From NCBI RefSeq assembly GCF_002158865.1, contig NZ_CP021455.1, positions 1,426,001 to 1,490,000 of the forward strand: a stretch of 64,000 nt of DNA, written 5' to 3'. This stretch comes from Comamonas serinivorans. GTDB taxonomy: Bacteria > Pseudomonadota > Gammaproteobacteria > Burkholderiales > Burkholderiaceae_C. This document shows positions 18,888-27,740 of this stretch, in pieces. The translations under genes were made by a program, and so were the position numbers. Positions within the stretch are counted from its first letter, which is position 1; each line of letters starts with the position of its first letter. The notes below the pieces were generated by a model, which was not told the DNA's origin, searched no databases, and saw only the letters and a program-made list of their open reading frames with translations.

Positions 18888-18939
18888 GCAGTATGCATCC
18901 ATCACCGATGGATCATGAACGGAAATTGGCTTATACCCC
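18888..18939. repeat. 52-nt palindromic element, copy 9 (after rpiA)
   Basis: Mixed ends, GCAGTATG and TATACCCC. AACGG is at 18918-18922 on the family position. The left arm carries a local palindrome CCATCACCGATGG. Confidence 0.88.
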
Positions 18940-19272
18940 ATCGGTGAATCGTGAGTGCTCACGGCCTGATGCGGGATGCGCCGGGCAGGCGCGGGCCCCG
19001 AACCGTGGGCAAGCGCCGCGCCCACCCATCTGCCCGTTCATGGGCCGAGCAGCAGATCCAGACGTCGAGCCCGGCCCGCGGTGATGGCGGAGGCGCGGGC
19101 TTGGGCGGCCTGCTGGGCCACCTCACGTCTTGCCCGCACGCGGCGCGACGTGGAACGAGCAACCATCCCGAATGCAGAGCGTCTGAGGCCGCCAGCGCAT
19201 GAGTGGTGGGTTTCGCCGCGTGCGGCGGGCGCGTCAGCTGCAGCGGTGCATGACCACCGTTCGAGCGGGCAG

Positions 19273-19304
19273 CAAAAAGCCCCGAGCGTTGGCGCGTCGG
19301 GGCT
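19273..19304 (-). terminator. Rho-independent terminator of the GlsB-like gene
   Basis: AGCCCCGA (19278-19285) pairs with TCGGGGCT (19297-19304). On the minus strand the stem is followed by a T run (19274-19278), 22 nt past the stop codon. Confidence 0.88.
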
Positions 19305-19325
19305 CGAAGTCGGGGGTGGCAGCGC

Positions 19326-19574
19326 TTACTTCTTGCCGCTGACCAGGCCGTAGATGAACAGCACGACGATGGCGCCGATGACCGAGGCGATGAAGCCGGC
19401 CGACTGACCGGGCTGGTACAGGCCAATGGCCTGGCCGCCGTAGGTGGCCGCCAGAGAACCCACGACGCCCAGCACGATGGTCATGATCCACCCCATGGCG
19501 TCGTTGCCGGGCTTGATGGCGCGAGCGATCAGGCCGACGACGAGGCCAATGAGGATGGTCCAGATGATGCTCAT
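19326..19574 (-). CDS. GlsB/YeaQ/YmgE family stress membrane protein
   Basis: Very small inner-membrane protein of the transglycosylase-associated family, often induced by stress; the molecular role is unknown. The 82 residues form three hydrophobic segments (about 3-20, 28-46 and 57-78), with the family signature IWTILIGLVVGLIARAIKPG at the start and GWIMTIVLGVVGS in the second helix. It stands alone, with its own terminator downstream. Confidence 0.9.
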   Translation of the reverse strand: MSIIWTILIGLVVGLIARAIKPGNDAMGWIMTIVLGVVGSLAATYGGQAIGLYQPGQSAGFIASVIGAIVVLFIYGLVSGKK

Positions 19575-19930
19575 GACGAGTCCTTTCGGTGTGACGATGC
19601 GCCGAGTCTAGCCAATGTGTGCGTGTCGGCTGTGACGCCTGGGATGCCCGGTGCGGGGAATCGAGGGATATGCACGCGCGCGCCGGTCCAGCGAAGGCGG
19701 CCACGGCGGTGGCGCGGGCGGCCGGTGTGCGGTGCAGCCGACTGGCAACGGTCTGCGTCGGCGGACGCCTGCAGGATCGGCGGTCATTGATGCGGTCATC
19801 GACCCTCCAGGCGGGCCCAGCGCCAGGGCCGCGAGACCCGGCCCCATGGCCATCGTGGGCACGCTGTCGCGGCGGGGTGCCCGCAGCTTGGCTGACCGCA
19901 CGGATGTGGCAGCAAGCTGGCCTGCTGCCT

Positions 19931-19990
19931 GCCACCTGCCACCTGCCACCTGCCACCTGCCTCCTGCCTCCTGCCTCCTGCCTCCTGCCT
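19931..19990. repeat. Heptanucleotide tandem repeat (GCCACCT)4(GCCTCCT)4
   Basis: Four perfect GCCACCT units are followed by four GCCTCCT units and a partial GCCT. The switch of one base half-way matches the pattern of the pentamer tract, where the variant units also cluster. It ends 13 nt before a 52-nt palindrome. Confidence 0.97.
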
Positions 19991-20003
19991 CGAATTGATG
20001 AAT

Positions 20004-20055
20004 GGAGTATGAGGTGTTTGCCGTTTCTGGAGAAACGGGATTGAGTCTATACCCC
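20004..20055. repeat. 52-nt palindromic element, copy 10
   Basis: Ends are GGAGTATG and TATACCCC. A perfect inner stem, CCGTTTCT (20021-20028) with AGAAACGG (20031-20038), leaves only a 2-nt gap. Confidence 0.93.
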
Positions 20056-20088
20056 AACGAACATGCAGGCGAGGAACATCAACCGGCA

Positions 20089-20116
20089 AGAAAAAACCCC
20101 GTCGCGGGACGGGGTT
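20089..20116 (-). terminator. Rho-independent terminator of the acyl-CoA dehydrogenase operon
   Basis: AACCCCGTC (20095-20103) pairs with GACGGGGTT (20108-20116). On the minus strand the stem runs into a T run, 22 nt past the stop. Confidence 0.92.
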
Positions 20117-20138
20117 GTGCAGGGAGTCAGGCCTGAGC

Positions 20139-21254
20139 TTATTCAGCCACGCTGACGAAGTCCTTCATGTTGGCCGACACGACGCCGAGGTTGTACATCG
20201 AGTCGCCGAAGTTCATCTCGATCTGCGTCAGGTACTTGAAGTAATGGCTGCCCACGTACTCGTCGGTGATGCCGATGCCGCCATGCAGCTGCACGGCGTT
20301 CTGGCCGAGGAAACGGGCTGAGTTGCCGATCTGCACCTTGGTGCGGGCCAGGGCCGTCTTGCGGTCGTCGGCCGACTGGGTCAGCTTCAGGGTGCCGTAG
20401 TAGCTCATCGAGCGACCGAGTTCCAGGGCCATCTTCATCTCGGCCATGCGGAAACGCAGGCCCTGGAAGGTGGACAGCGCCACGCCGAACTGCTTGCGCT
20501 GGTTCAGGTAGTCGGCGGTCAGGGCCATGAACTTGTCCATGGCGCCCACGGCCTGGGCCGAGACGCCGGCGATGCCCACGTCCACGGCGTGCTGCAGAGC
20601 CGCAGCGCCGTCGGCCGTGATCAGCGTGGCGGTGGCGCCGTTCAGCGTCAGGTCGCCCGCGCGCGAGCCGTCCTGCGTGACGTAGCCGGTGGTGGCCACG
20701 CCTTGAGCCGAACGCTCGACCAGGAACAGGGCCACCTTGCCGTCGGCCACGGCGGGCACGATGAAGGCGTCAGCCTGGTCGGCGGCGGGCACCACGCCCT
20801 TTTGGCCGGTGACGGTCCAGGCGCCGCCGGCTTGCGTGGCCTTGGCGTCGACCTTGGTCAGGTCGTAGCGGGCCTTGCGTTCCTGGTAGGCCAGCACGAT
20901 CAAGGCTTCGCCCGAGGCGACCTTGGGCAGCCAGGCGCCTTGCACGGCTTCAGGGGCATAGCTGGAGAGCACCACGCCGCTGATGATGGCTTGCACCAGG
21001 GGCTCGAGCACCATGCCGCGGCCGGCTTCTTCGAGCACCACCATGGCGTCGATCGGGCCCAGGCCCATGCCGCCTTGGGCTTCGGGCACGGCCAGGCCGG
21101 TCAGGCCGAGTTCGGCCAGCTGGTTCCAGGTGTCGCGCGAGAAGCCACCGGCCGTCACGGCCTTGCGACGCGATTCAAAGTCGTACGCCTTGTCCACCCA
21201 CTTGCGAACGGCGTCACGCAGGGCTTGTTGGTCTTCTGAGAAATCGAAATCCAT
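20139..21254 (-). CDS. Acyl-CoA dehydrogenase, PimD-like small subunit
   Basis: FAD-dependent enzyme that introduces the alpha-beta double bond into an acyl-CoA. The 371-residue protein begins MDFDFSEDQQALRDAVRKWV and has the C-terminal acyl-CoA dehydrogenase helix region with QLHGGIGITDEY. The middle beta domain is divergent (no clear serine-rich FAD motif), as in the small partner of PimC/PimD-type pairs. It follows its partner gene by 13 nt, so a heteromeric enzyme is likely. The substrate (dicarboxylyl or branched acyl-CoA) is an inference from the family name only. Confidence 0.87.
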   Translation of the reverse strand: MDFDFSEDQQALRDAVRKWVDKAYDFESRRKAVTAGGFSRDTWNQLAELGLTGLAVPEAQGGMGLGPIDAMVVLEEAGRGMVLEPLVQAIISGVVLSSYAPEAVQGAWLPKVASGEALIVLAYQERKARYDLTKVDAKATQAGGAWTVTGQKGVVPAADQADAFIVPAVADGKVALFLVERSAQGVATTGYVTQDGSRAGDLTLNGATATLITADGAAALQHAVDVGIAGVSAQAVGAMDKFMALTADYLNQRKQFGVALSTFQGLRFRMAEMKMALELGRSMSYYGTLKLTQSADDRKTALARTKVQIGNSARFLGQNAVQLHGGIGITDEYVGSHYFKYLTQIEMNFGDSMYNLGVVSANMKDFVSVAE

Positions 21255-21267
21255 GTTAACAGTCTCC

Positions 21268-22443
21268 TTAGCCCAGCACGGTCTGCGCGATGATGATGCG
21301 TTGCACTTCGGTCGAACCACCGTAGATGGTCGTCTTGCGCATGTTGAAGTAGGCCGGGGCCAGGGGAGCCAGGGCCTGGATGGCCTGGTCGCCTTGCCAG
21401 CCCGCTTCCATGGCTTCGCGCATGTAGGGCAGGCTGTAGGGGCCGGCGGCCAGCATCATCAGCTCGGTGTAGCGCTGCTGGATCTCGGAGCCCTTGATCT
21501 TCAGCAGGCCGGCGATGTCCAGCGAGTTCTTGCCCGACTTTTCAGCCGACAGGACACGCAGCACCAGCATTTCGAGCGCCAGGATGTCGATCTCGAGCAG
21601 GGCGATCTGGTCGCGGAAGCGCTGGTCTTCCCACACGCCTTCGGCCTTGGCCACTTGCTTGAGCTTCTCCAGGGCGTACTTGGAGCGGTTGACGTCGGCG
21701 ATGTTGGTGCGCTCGTGCGAGAGCAGCAGCTTGGCGTAGGTCCAGCCCTGGTTTTCTTCACCGATCAGGTTTTCGACCGGCACTTCCACGTTGTCGAAGA
21801 AGACTTCGTTCACGTCGAAGCCGCCGTCCAGCAGCTTGATGGGACGCACGGTCACGCCAGGCGACTTCATGTCGACCAGCAGGAAGGAGATGCCGGCTTG
21901 CTGCTTGACTTCGGTGTTGGTGCGCACCAGGCAGAAGATCCAGTCACCGAACTGACCCAGCGTGGTCCAGGTCTTCTGACCGTTGACGATGTACTTGTCG
22001 CCCTTGCGCTCGGCGCGCGTCTTCAGCGAGGCCAGGTCAGAGCCCGAACCGGGTTCCGAATAGCCCTGGCTCCACCACACTTCGCCGCTGGCGATGCCAG
22101 GCAGGAAGCGCTTTTGTTGCTCGGCGTTGCCATAGGTCATGATGACCGGCGCCACCATCACGGGGCCGAACGGCAGGATGCGCGGGGCACCGGCCGCTGC
22201 GCAGGCTTCTTCGAACAGGTGCTTTTGCACTGCGGTCCAGCCCGGGCCACCAAATTCCTTGGACCAGCCGGCGCCGAGCCAGCCTTTTTTGCCCAGGATT
22301 TTCTGCCAGGACTGCATGTCCTCCTTGGTCAGTTCCAGGCCGTTTTTTTGTTTGTCGGCCAGAGCCTTGGGCAGGTTGGCGTTGACCCAATCGCGGACTT
22401 CGTCGCGAAAGGCGAGTTCTTCAGGGGTGTAGGCAAGATCCAT
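21268..22443 (-). CDS. Acyl-CoA dehydrogenase, PimC-like large subunit
   Basis: FAD-dependent acyl-CoA dehydrogenase. The 391-residue protein has SQGYSEPGSGSDLASLKTRA (FAD/substrate loop), YIVNGQKTWTT, the helical C-terminal domain, and YGGSTEVQRIIIAQ at the end, where FAD is bound. It starts 6 nt after the stop of yceH and ends 13 nt before the PimD-like gene, so the three genes form one minus-strand unit ending at the terminator near 20.1 kb. Confidence 0.9.
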   Translation of the reverse strand: MDLAYTPEELAFRDEVRDWVNANLPKALADKQKNGLELTKEDMQSWQKILGKKGWLGAGWSKEFGGPGWTAVQKHLFEEACAAAGAPRILPFGPVMVAPVIMTYGNAEQQKRFLPGIASGEVWWSQGYSEPGSGSDLASLKTRAERKGDKYIVNGQKTWTTLGQFGDWIFCLVRTNTEVKQQAGISFLLVDMKSPGVTVRPIKLLDGGFDVNEVFFDNVEVPVENLIGEENQGWTYAKLLLSHERTNIADVNRSKYALEKLKQVAKAEGVWEDQRFRDQIALLEIDILALEMLVLRVLSAEKSGKNSLDIAGLLKIKGSEIQQRYTELMMLAAGPYSLPYMREAMEAGWQGDQAIQALAPLAPAYFNMRKTTIYGGSTEVQRIIIAQTVLG

Positions 22444-22449
22444 AACGGT

Positions 22450-23193
22450 TCAGTCTCCAGTCAGAGGGTCGCTTTTATCACAATTTTGAGACAGACTTGG
22501 TCTTTTTTGAGACAAGCCCAAGGCTTCACAGAGTGCTTGCAGCTGCGTTTCCAACTCGCTCACGCGGGATTTCAAGGCGCTGATGTCGGCTGCCGTGTCG
22601 CTGTCCGGGGTGGCCGGGGCGGGGCTCTGGCCTGCCTGCGCATTGTGATGGGAGCCACCGGTCAGCAACTGCGTCCAGCGTGACTCCCGCTCGCCAACTG
22701 TACGGGCTAATCGGGTCACCAATGGACCGCCTTTTTCTGCACTGCGGTTTGCCAGCTCGTCCAGAAAGGCCTCGACCGAGGAAATGTCGGCAAAGCGGTG
22801 CCAGCGTTCGGCGTTCAGGCGCAGCTCACCCGCCGTTTGCGGGCCGCGCAGCATCAGCAGGCCCAGCAGCGCAGCCGACTGATCGGGCACGGCCAGCACG
22901 CGCGTGAACTGGTGGCTGTACTTGGGGGTTCGGCCACCGCTCACCTCGTGGACGAGGTGGCGCTGCCGCAGCTCGTCCAGCGCGGCCAGCACCTCGGCCT
23001 CGGACAGCTGCAGCACGGGGTCGCGGCTGGTTTTCTGGTTGCAGCCTGTCACCAGCCCGTTGAGGGTCATGGGGTAGGTGTCGGGCACGGTGCGGGCTTT
23101 TTCCATCAGCGTGCCCAGCACACGGGCCTCGACCGGGGACAGCGGCGTCTGTTGCGGGTCGAACGGGGTGGGGGCGGTGGGGGTGATGTCCAT
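22450..23193 (-). CDS. yceH: YceH family protein (DUF480)
   Basis: Predicted winged-helix protein of the DUF480 family; function not established. The 247-residue product has the conserved opening LSPVEARVLGTLMEKARTVP and the family stretch YPMTLNGLVTGCNQKTSRDP. A second winged-helix half (LLMLRGPQTAGELRLNAERW) follows, and then a C-terminal coiled-coil-like segment (ISALKSRVSELETQLQALCE). It heads the acyl-CoA dehydrogenase operon and is divergent from purN with only 23 nt between the two ATGs, so the promoters must overlap the opposite coding regions. Confidence 0.9.
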   Translation of the reverse strand: MDITPTAPTPFDPQQTPLSPVEARVLGTLMEKARTVPDTYPMTLNGLVTGCNQKTSRDPVLQLSEAEVLAALDELRQRHLVHEVSGGRTPKYSHQFTRVLAVPDQSAALLGLLMLRGPQTAGELRLNAERWHRFADISSVEAFLDELANRSAEKGGPLVTRLARTVGERESRWTQLLTGGSHHNAQAGQSPAPATPDSDTAADISALKSRVSELETQLQALCEALGLSQKRPSLSQNCDKSDPLTGD

Positions 23194-23216
23194 GAGCGCA
23201 GATAATTTCGGGTTCC

Positions 23217-23810
23217 ATGAAAAACATCGTCATTCTCATCTCTGGCACGGGCTCCAACATGGCGGCCATCCTGGAGGCCGCCGAACGCCAGCATTGGGAG
23301 CGCGAGCACGGCGTGCGCGTGGCCGCCGTGATCAGCAACAAGGCCGATGCCAAGGGGCTGCAGACCGCCGCCTCGCGGGGGGTGGCCACACAGGTGCTCG
23401 ACCACAAAGCCTACGCCTCGCGCGCGGACTTCGACGCCGCGCTGGCGCAGGCCATCGACGCCTTCGAGCCGGCCCTGGTGGTGCTGGCGGGCTTCATGCG
23501 CATCCTGACCGAGGGCTTTGTGCAGCACTACGCCGGGCGGCTGGTCAACATCCACCCCTCGCTGCTGCCGGCATTCGCGGGCCTGCACACGCACCAGCGG
23601 GCCATCGACGCCGGCTGCCAGTTCGCGGGCGCCACCGTGCACCTGGTGACGGCCGAGCTCGACAACGGTCCCATCCTGGCGCAGGCCGTGGTGCCGGTCT
23701 TGCCGGGCGACACGGCCGATGCGCTGGCCCTGCGCGTGCTGAGCCAGGAGCACGTCATCTACCCGCGCGCTGTGCTGCAGTGGCTCACGCGGCCCGGCAC
23801 GGCCGCCTGA
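23217..23810 (+). CDS. purN: Phosphoribosylglycinamide formyltransferase PurN
   Basis: Transfers a formyl group from 10-formyl-tetrahydrofolate to GAR in purine synthesis. The 197-residue protein has the phosphate loop ISGTGSNMAAI, and the catalytic triad N111, H113 (NIHPSLLPAF) and D149 (AELDNGPI), each five residues later than in the E. coli enzyme. Nothing is missing. Confidence 0.96.
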   Translation: MKNIVILISGTGSNMAAILEAAERQHWEREHGVRVAAVISNKADAKGLQTAASRGVATQVLDHKAYASRADFDAALAQAIDAFEPALVVLAGFMRILTEGFVQHYAGRLVNIHPSLLPAFAGLHTHQRAIDAGCQFAGATVHLVTAELDNGPILAQAVVPVLPGDTADALALRVLSQEHVIYPRAVLQWLTRPGTAA

Positions 23811-23999
23811 CTCTCGGAGTCTGCGGCTTGCCTCCACCAACGCAGTTCGGTGTGGGTGTGAGGCGGCTTGGGGGGGTGAGCAGGGTCAAGCCCACGTTCG
23901 GACGCCTGAGCCGCCGCGGCAGTGCCTGGATCAGGTCGTCGTCGCTTTTTGACCGCAGGTGCGCGGCCCCAGGTGATTGCTGCAGTGCACAATCGGCCC

Positions 24000-25436
24000 A
24001 TGCGCAAATCGAGATCCAAGCCCACGTCCCGGCTGCAGGCCGGCAGCCAACCAGGGCCACGCCCTACAGCGCCCCTGGCGCAAGCCGGCAGCGTGCCGGC
24101 GACGGACGCGATGTCCCAGGCGGGCGCTCAGGCGGCGCCGGCCACCACGCCTGAACCCGTTGAGACTCCCGCAGCGGCTGAACCGGCTGCAACCCACGCA
24201 ACGCCTGAACCCGTTGTAACCCACGCAACGCTTGGACCCGCGGCAACCCAAGCGCCGCTGCCCAGCATCGTCGATGGCCAGTCGCAAACCTTCCTGAAGC
24301 GCGACCTCAGCCAGGTCACCAAGGCGCTGGTGCTGCAGGGCGGCGGGGCCCTGGGGGCTTACCAGGCCGGCGTGTTCGAAGCACTGCACCGCGACTACAA
24401 GGTGCTGGACTGGGTGGCTGGCGTCTCGATCGGCGCCATCAACGGCGCCTTGATCGCGGGCAATGCGCCCGAACGCCGGGTCGAGGCCTTGCAGGCCTTC
24501 TGGCGCCAGGTGTCCTCGGCCCCGGGTCAACTGATGCCCCGCTGGGGCGGCGACGAGCAGCTGCTGGCCGAGGCCAGCGCCGGTGCCGCCATGGTGTTTG
24601 GCATTCCCGGCATGTTCAACCCGCGGCCCACGCCGCTGTGGCTGTGGGGGCTGGATGCCCCGCTGGCCGGTGTGTACGACACCGCGCCGCTGCGCGAGAC
24701 CCTGCTCAGGCTGGTCGACTTCGACCGCCTCAACCACGGTGGCGTGCGCTTCTCCGTCGGCGCGGTGAACGTGCGCACCGGCAACTCCATCTACTTCGAC
24801 AACCGACACCAGACCATTGGCCCCGAGCACATCATGGCCAGTGCCGCGCTGCCGCCGGGCTTTCCGGCCGTGCACATCGACGGCGAGGACTACTGGGACG
24901 GTGGCGTCGTCAGCAACACCCCGCTGCAACACGTGCTGGACCAGCAGCCACGCGAGCTGCCGCTGATGGTGCTGCAGGTCGACCTGTTCAGTGCGCGCGG
25001 GCCCATGCCGACCACCATCGGCCAGGTCATCGCGCGCCAGAAGGACATTCAGTACTCCAGCCGCACGCGCATGAACTCCAACGTGCTCGAAACGCAGATC
25101 AACCTGGGCGAAAAGCTGGCCGCGCTGCTCAAGCGCCTGCCGCCCGAGCTGCAGGACGACCCCGAGGTCCAGCTGCTGCGCCGCCACCTGCACCGCAAGC
25201 CGGTCGACATCGTGCACCTCATCTACCGCTCGCAGCGCCCGTTCGCGGCGGCCGACTTCGAGTTCTCGCGCGCGGCCGTGCAATCGCACTGGCAAGCGGG
25301 TGTGCGCGACATGCAGCACACGCTGGCCCACCCCGATCTGCTGCGCGTCACCCACGCCCAGGGCGTGACCACCTACGACCTGGCCGACGACGCACACCAC
25401 CAGGTGCGCCACCGCGTTGCGGCGGGCATGGTGTGA
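24000..25436 (+). CDS. Patatin-like phospholipase
   Basis: Predicted serine lipase or phospholipase. The 478-residue protein opens with a low-complexity, Pro/Ala/Thr-rich tail of about 95 residues that repeats the unit TPEPV and ATHAT several times. The patatin domain follows: oxyanion loop GGGALGAYQAG (114-124), nucleophile elbow GVSIG with S143, and the catalytic aspartate in DGGVVSNTPL. A C-terminal part of the DUF3734 type ends the protein. The start is the ATG at 24000; no signal peptide is visible, so it is likely cytoplasmic or exported by another route. A palindrome starts 12 nt after the stop. Confidence 0.9.
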   Translation: MRKSRSKPTSRLQAGSQPGPRPTAPLAQAGSVPATDAMSQAGAQAAPATTPEPVETPAAAEPAATHATPEPVVTHATLGPAATQAPLPSIVDGQSQTFLKRDLSQVTKALVLQGGGALGAYQAGVFEALHRDYKVLDWVAGVSIGAINGALIAGNAPERRVEALQAFWRQVSSAPGQLMPRWGGDEQLLAEASAGAAMVFGIPGMFNPRPTPLWLWGLDAPLAGVYDTAPLRETLLRLVDFDRLNHGGVRFSVGAVNVRTGNSIYFDNRHQTIGPEHIMASAALPPGFPAVHIDGEDYWDGGVVSNTPLQHVLDQQPRELPLMVLQVDLFSARGPMPTTIGQVIARQKDIQYSSRTRMNSNVLETQINLGEKLAALLKRLPPELQDDPEVQLLRRHLHRKPVDIVHLIYRSQRPFAAADFEFSRAAVQSHWQAGVRDMQHTLAHPDLLRVTHAQGVTTYDLADDAHHQVRHRVAAGMV

Positions 25437-25861
25437 AACGAAATTCAGGCAGTATGGTGTGATTGCCGTTTCATCAGAAACGAGACTGATGCCATACTGC
25501 CTGAGTGTGTGACGCGCAAGACGGCACATGGCCACGCATCGGGGCCTGTCCTCACCAGCCCCCGGTCGTGACGGGGGACCTGTGACGAGACCCCCATCCA
25601 GGCAGCCGGGGGCCTGACGCGCAAGGCGCCCGCAGGCTCGGGGCTTGAACCCCACGGCCGCGCGGGTGAGGTGAATGCGTTGGTGACGCAGGGCGGACGC
25701 ACGAGGGTCGTGTGCCGGGTGGTGACGCCGCACCTGCCGACCACGCCCATCGCGTTCAGGCCGTTGGCCCACGGCCGCGAACCCCCTGGACGAGGCTGAA
25801 CCCGCGCTGGACGTTGTCTGCGTGGCAGGGGGCACGCAGGCCCGGATGGGACAATCGCCGC
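25437..25861. other. Patatin-RsmB spacer
   Basis: 425 nt with one palindrome at its left end and no gene I can support. Confidence 0.5.
25449..25500. repeat. 52-nt palindromic element, copy 11
   Basis: GCAGTATG and CATACTGC ends; the stem extends outwards to a perfect 12 bp (25446-25457 with 25492-25503). Inner CGTTTC (25467-25472) pairs with GAAACG (25477-25482). Confidence 0.95.
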
Positions 25862-27301
25862 ATGCCCAGCTCCAAACGATCCAGCCCTTCCCGTGCGCCG
25901 TCGGCGCAGCACCCGCGTGGCGGCCAGCGGCCGCGCAGCGGTCCGGCGACCGGCCACAGCCTGGTGGACCAGGTGGCGCTGCTGCTCACGCAATTGCGCC
26001 AAAGCCCGCAACCGGCCGATGCGCTGCTGGCCGCCCATTTCAAGCAACACCGCAACCTGGGGCCGCGCGAGCGCGGGGCCATCAGCGAGGCCTGCTTTGC
26101 CGTGCTGCGCGAGCGCAACTGGTTCACCCACCTGGCCAAGGACGGCCCCGGCGAGGCCGCTGGCCGCACGCGCCGCCTGGCCCTGCTGGCCCTGGCCCAC
26201 ACGGGGGCCGGCGTGGCCGGTGCCACACCCGAGGAGGCGGTCTGGCTGCAGCAGGCTCAGGCCACCGCGCAGCCGGCCAACCTGGACGACCCCATGCGCC
26301 ACAACCTGCCGCAGTGGCTGGCGCAGCGCCTGCAGGCCCAGCTGGGTGACGAGGCCTGGCCGCTGGCGCAGGCCCTGCTGACGCCGGCGCCGCTCGACGT
26401 GCGCGTCAACATCGCCAAAGCCAAGCGATCGGCCTTGGCGGTATCGCTGGCTGCCGATGGTTTTGAGAACGACAGCACGCCGTACTCCCCCTGGGGCTTG
26501 CGCATGCAGGGCAAGCCCAGGCTCACGCAGAGCGACGCCTTCCGGCAAGGCGAGATCGAGGTGCAGGACGAAGGCTCGCAGCTGCTGGCCCTGCTCGTCG
26601 ATGCGCGGCGCGGCGACATGGTGGCCGATTTCTGCGCCGGCGCGGGCGGCAAGACCCTGGCCATGGCGGCCATGATGCGCGACCAGGGCCGCGTCTACGC
26701 CTTCGACACCTCGACGCACCGGCTGGAAGGCCTGCAGCCGCGCGCCCTGCGGGCCGGTGTGCGCAACCTCTACCCCATCGCCATCGCCCACGAGGCCGAC
26801 GAACGCCTGAAAACGCTGGCCGGCAAGATGGACCGCGTGCTCGTCGATGCGCCCTGCACGGGCCTGGGCACGCTGCGCCGCAGCCCCGACCGCAAGTGGC
26901 GGCTGTCCGAGGCCGAAGCCGACCAGTACCCCGAGCTGCAGGCGCGCATCCTTACTGCGGCGGCGCGGCTGGTGAAGCCCGGCGGCCGGCTGGTCTACGC
27001 CACCTGTAGCCTGCTGCGCGAAGAGAACGAAGACCTGGCCCGGGCTTTCGCGGCCGCGCACCGCGATTTCGAGCCGGTGCCCGTGGCCGAGGTGCTGGCC
27101 AAGGCCAAGGTGGCGCAGGCCGAGGCGCTGACACACAGCCTGGGGCCAAGTCGGGTGGAGGCGACGGTCGCCGCGGCGGACGAGGCGGCTTCGGAGCCGG
27201 CGACCGCGTCGCGGCTGGCGCCGTCGCCCTACCTGCGGCTGTGGCCTCAGCGCCATGGCACGGACGGCTTTTTTGCCGCCGTGTGGCAGCGCCGCCGCTG
27301 A
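25862..27301 (+). CDS. RsmB/NOP family RNA (cytosine-5) methyltransferase
   Basis: SAM-dependent enzyme that methylates cytosine in RNA, probably 16S rRNA like RsmB; the exact target is uncertain. The 479-residue protein has a basic N-terminal tail, a NusB-like helical region, and a Rossmann domain with ADFCAGAGGKTLAMA (SAM site). Motif IV is DAPCTGLGTLRRSPD, and the catalytic cysteine is in motif VI, YATCSLLREEN. The start at 25862 gives MPSSKRS, a typical basic beginning. A stretch of about 35 Ala/Glu-rich residues before the last strand is an insertion compared with E. coli RsmB. Confidence 0.9.
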   Translation: MPSSKRSSPSRAPSAQHPRGGQRPRSGPATGHSLVDQVALLLTQLRQSPQPADALLAAHFKQHRNLGPRERGAISEACFAVLRERNWFTHLAKDGPGEAAGRTRRLALLALAHTGAGVAGATPEEAVWLQQAQATAQPANLDDPMRHNLPQWLAQRLQAQLGDEAWPLAQALLTPAPLDVRVNIAKAKRSALAVSLAADGFENDSTPYSPWGLRMQGKPRLTQSDAFRQGEIEVQDEGSQLLALLVDARRGDMVADFCAGAGGKTLAMAAMMRDQGRVYAFDTSTHRLEGLQPRALRAGVRNLYPIAIAHEADERLKTLAGKMDRVLVDAPCTGLGTLRRSPDRKWRLSEAEADQYPELQARILTAAARLVKPGGRLVYATCSLLREENEDLARAFAAAHRDFEPVPVAEVLAKAKVAQAEALTHSLGPSRVEATVAAADEAASEPATASRLAPSPYLRLWPQRHGTDGFFAAVWQRRR

Positions 27302-27740
27302 ACGGCGCAACGCGTGGCCATCGCCTGCTGCCGACATCGAAGCCGGTGAACGCGTGATGCGGTTGGCGATTTCGGCTCGTCTTCGGCTTCGGTGCGGCCC
27401 ATCGACCGCAGCGGCAGGGCGCCTGAAGCGCTTGGCCCGCCCCTCCAGGCGGATGGTCTTTACCCATCTCGCCGAGGCGGACCCGCCCTGGGCGTCACGC
27501 TGCACGCGGAGCAACCCTGAAGCGGAGACCGACGCCGATGGCCGTGCGCGTCGGTTGGGCGAGGGCCGTGGCCTGCGGGCCTGTGAACCCCGCGTCGTCA
27601 GGCGGCCCGCATGCGGTCCAGCACGTCGATGCTGGGTTTTTCAGAGTTCTTGAAGGCAGTATGCGCTTATTGTCGTTGATGTGAAAACGAGAAATGCCAC
27701 ATACTGCTTGCTTTGAAGGCGGCAGCTTTGTGATGCCGCA
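27302..27740. other. Convergent gap after the RNA methyltransferase
   Basis: 439 nt between two convergent genes. It contains one palindrome and no supported gene. Confidence 0.5.
27656..27707. repeat. 52-nt palindromic element, copy 12
   Basis: GCAGTATG (27656-27663) pairs perfectly with CATACTGC (27700-27707). Inner CGTT pairs with AACG. It lies 34 nt past the stop of the minus-strand ZIP gene. Confidence 0.93.

Larger units (their letters stand above)
18762..19325. other. rpiA-glsB spacer
   Basis: 564 nt without a gene. It contains one palindrome (18888-18939) and, near the right end, the terminator of the minus-strand GlsB-like gene. Confidence 0.55.
19575..20138. other. Gap with heptamer repeats and palindrome
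   Basis: 564 nt with no supported gene. It holds a heptanucleotide tandem tract, a palindrome 13 nt after it, and the terminator of the acyl-CoA dehydrogenase operon. Confidence 0.55.
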
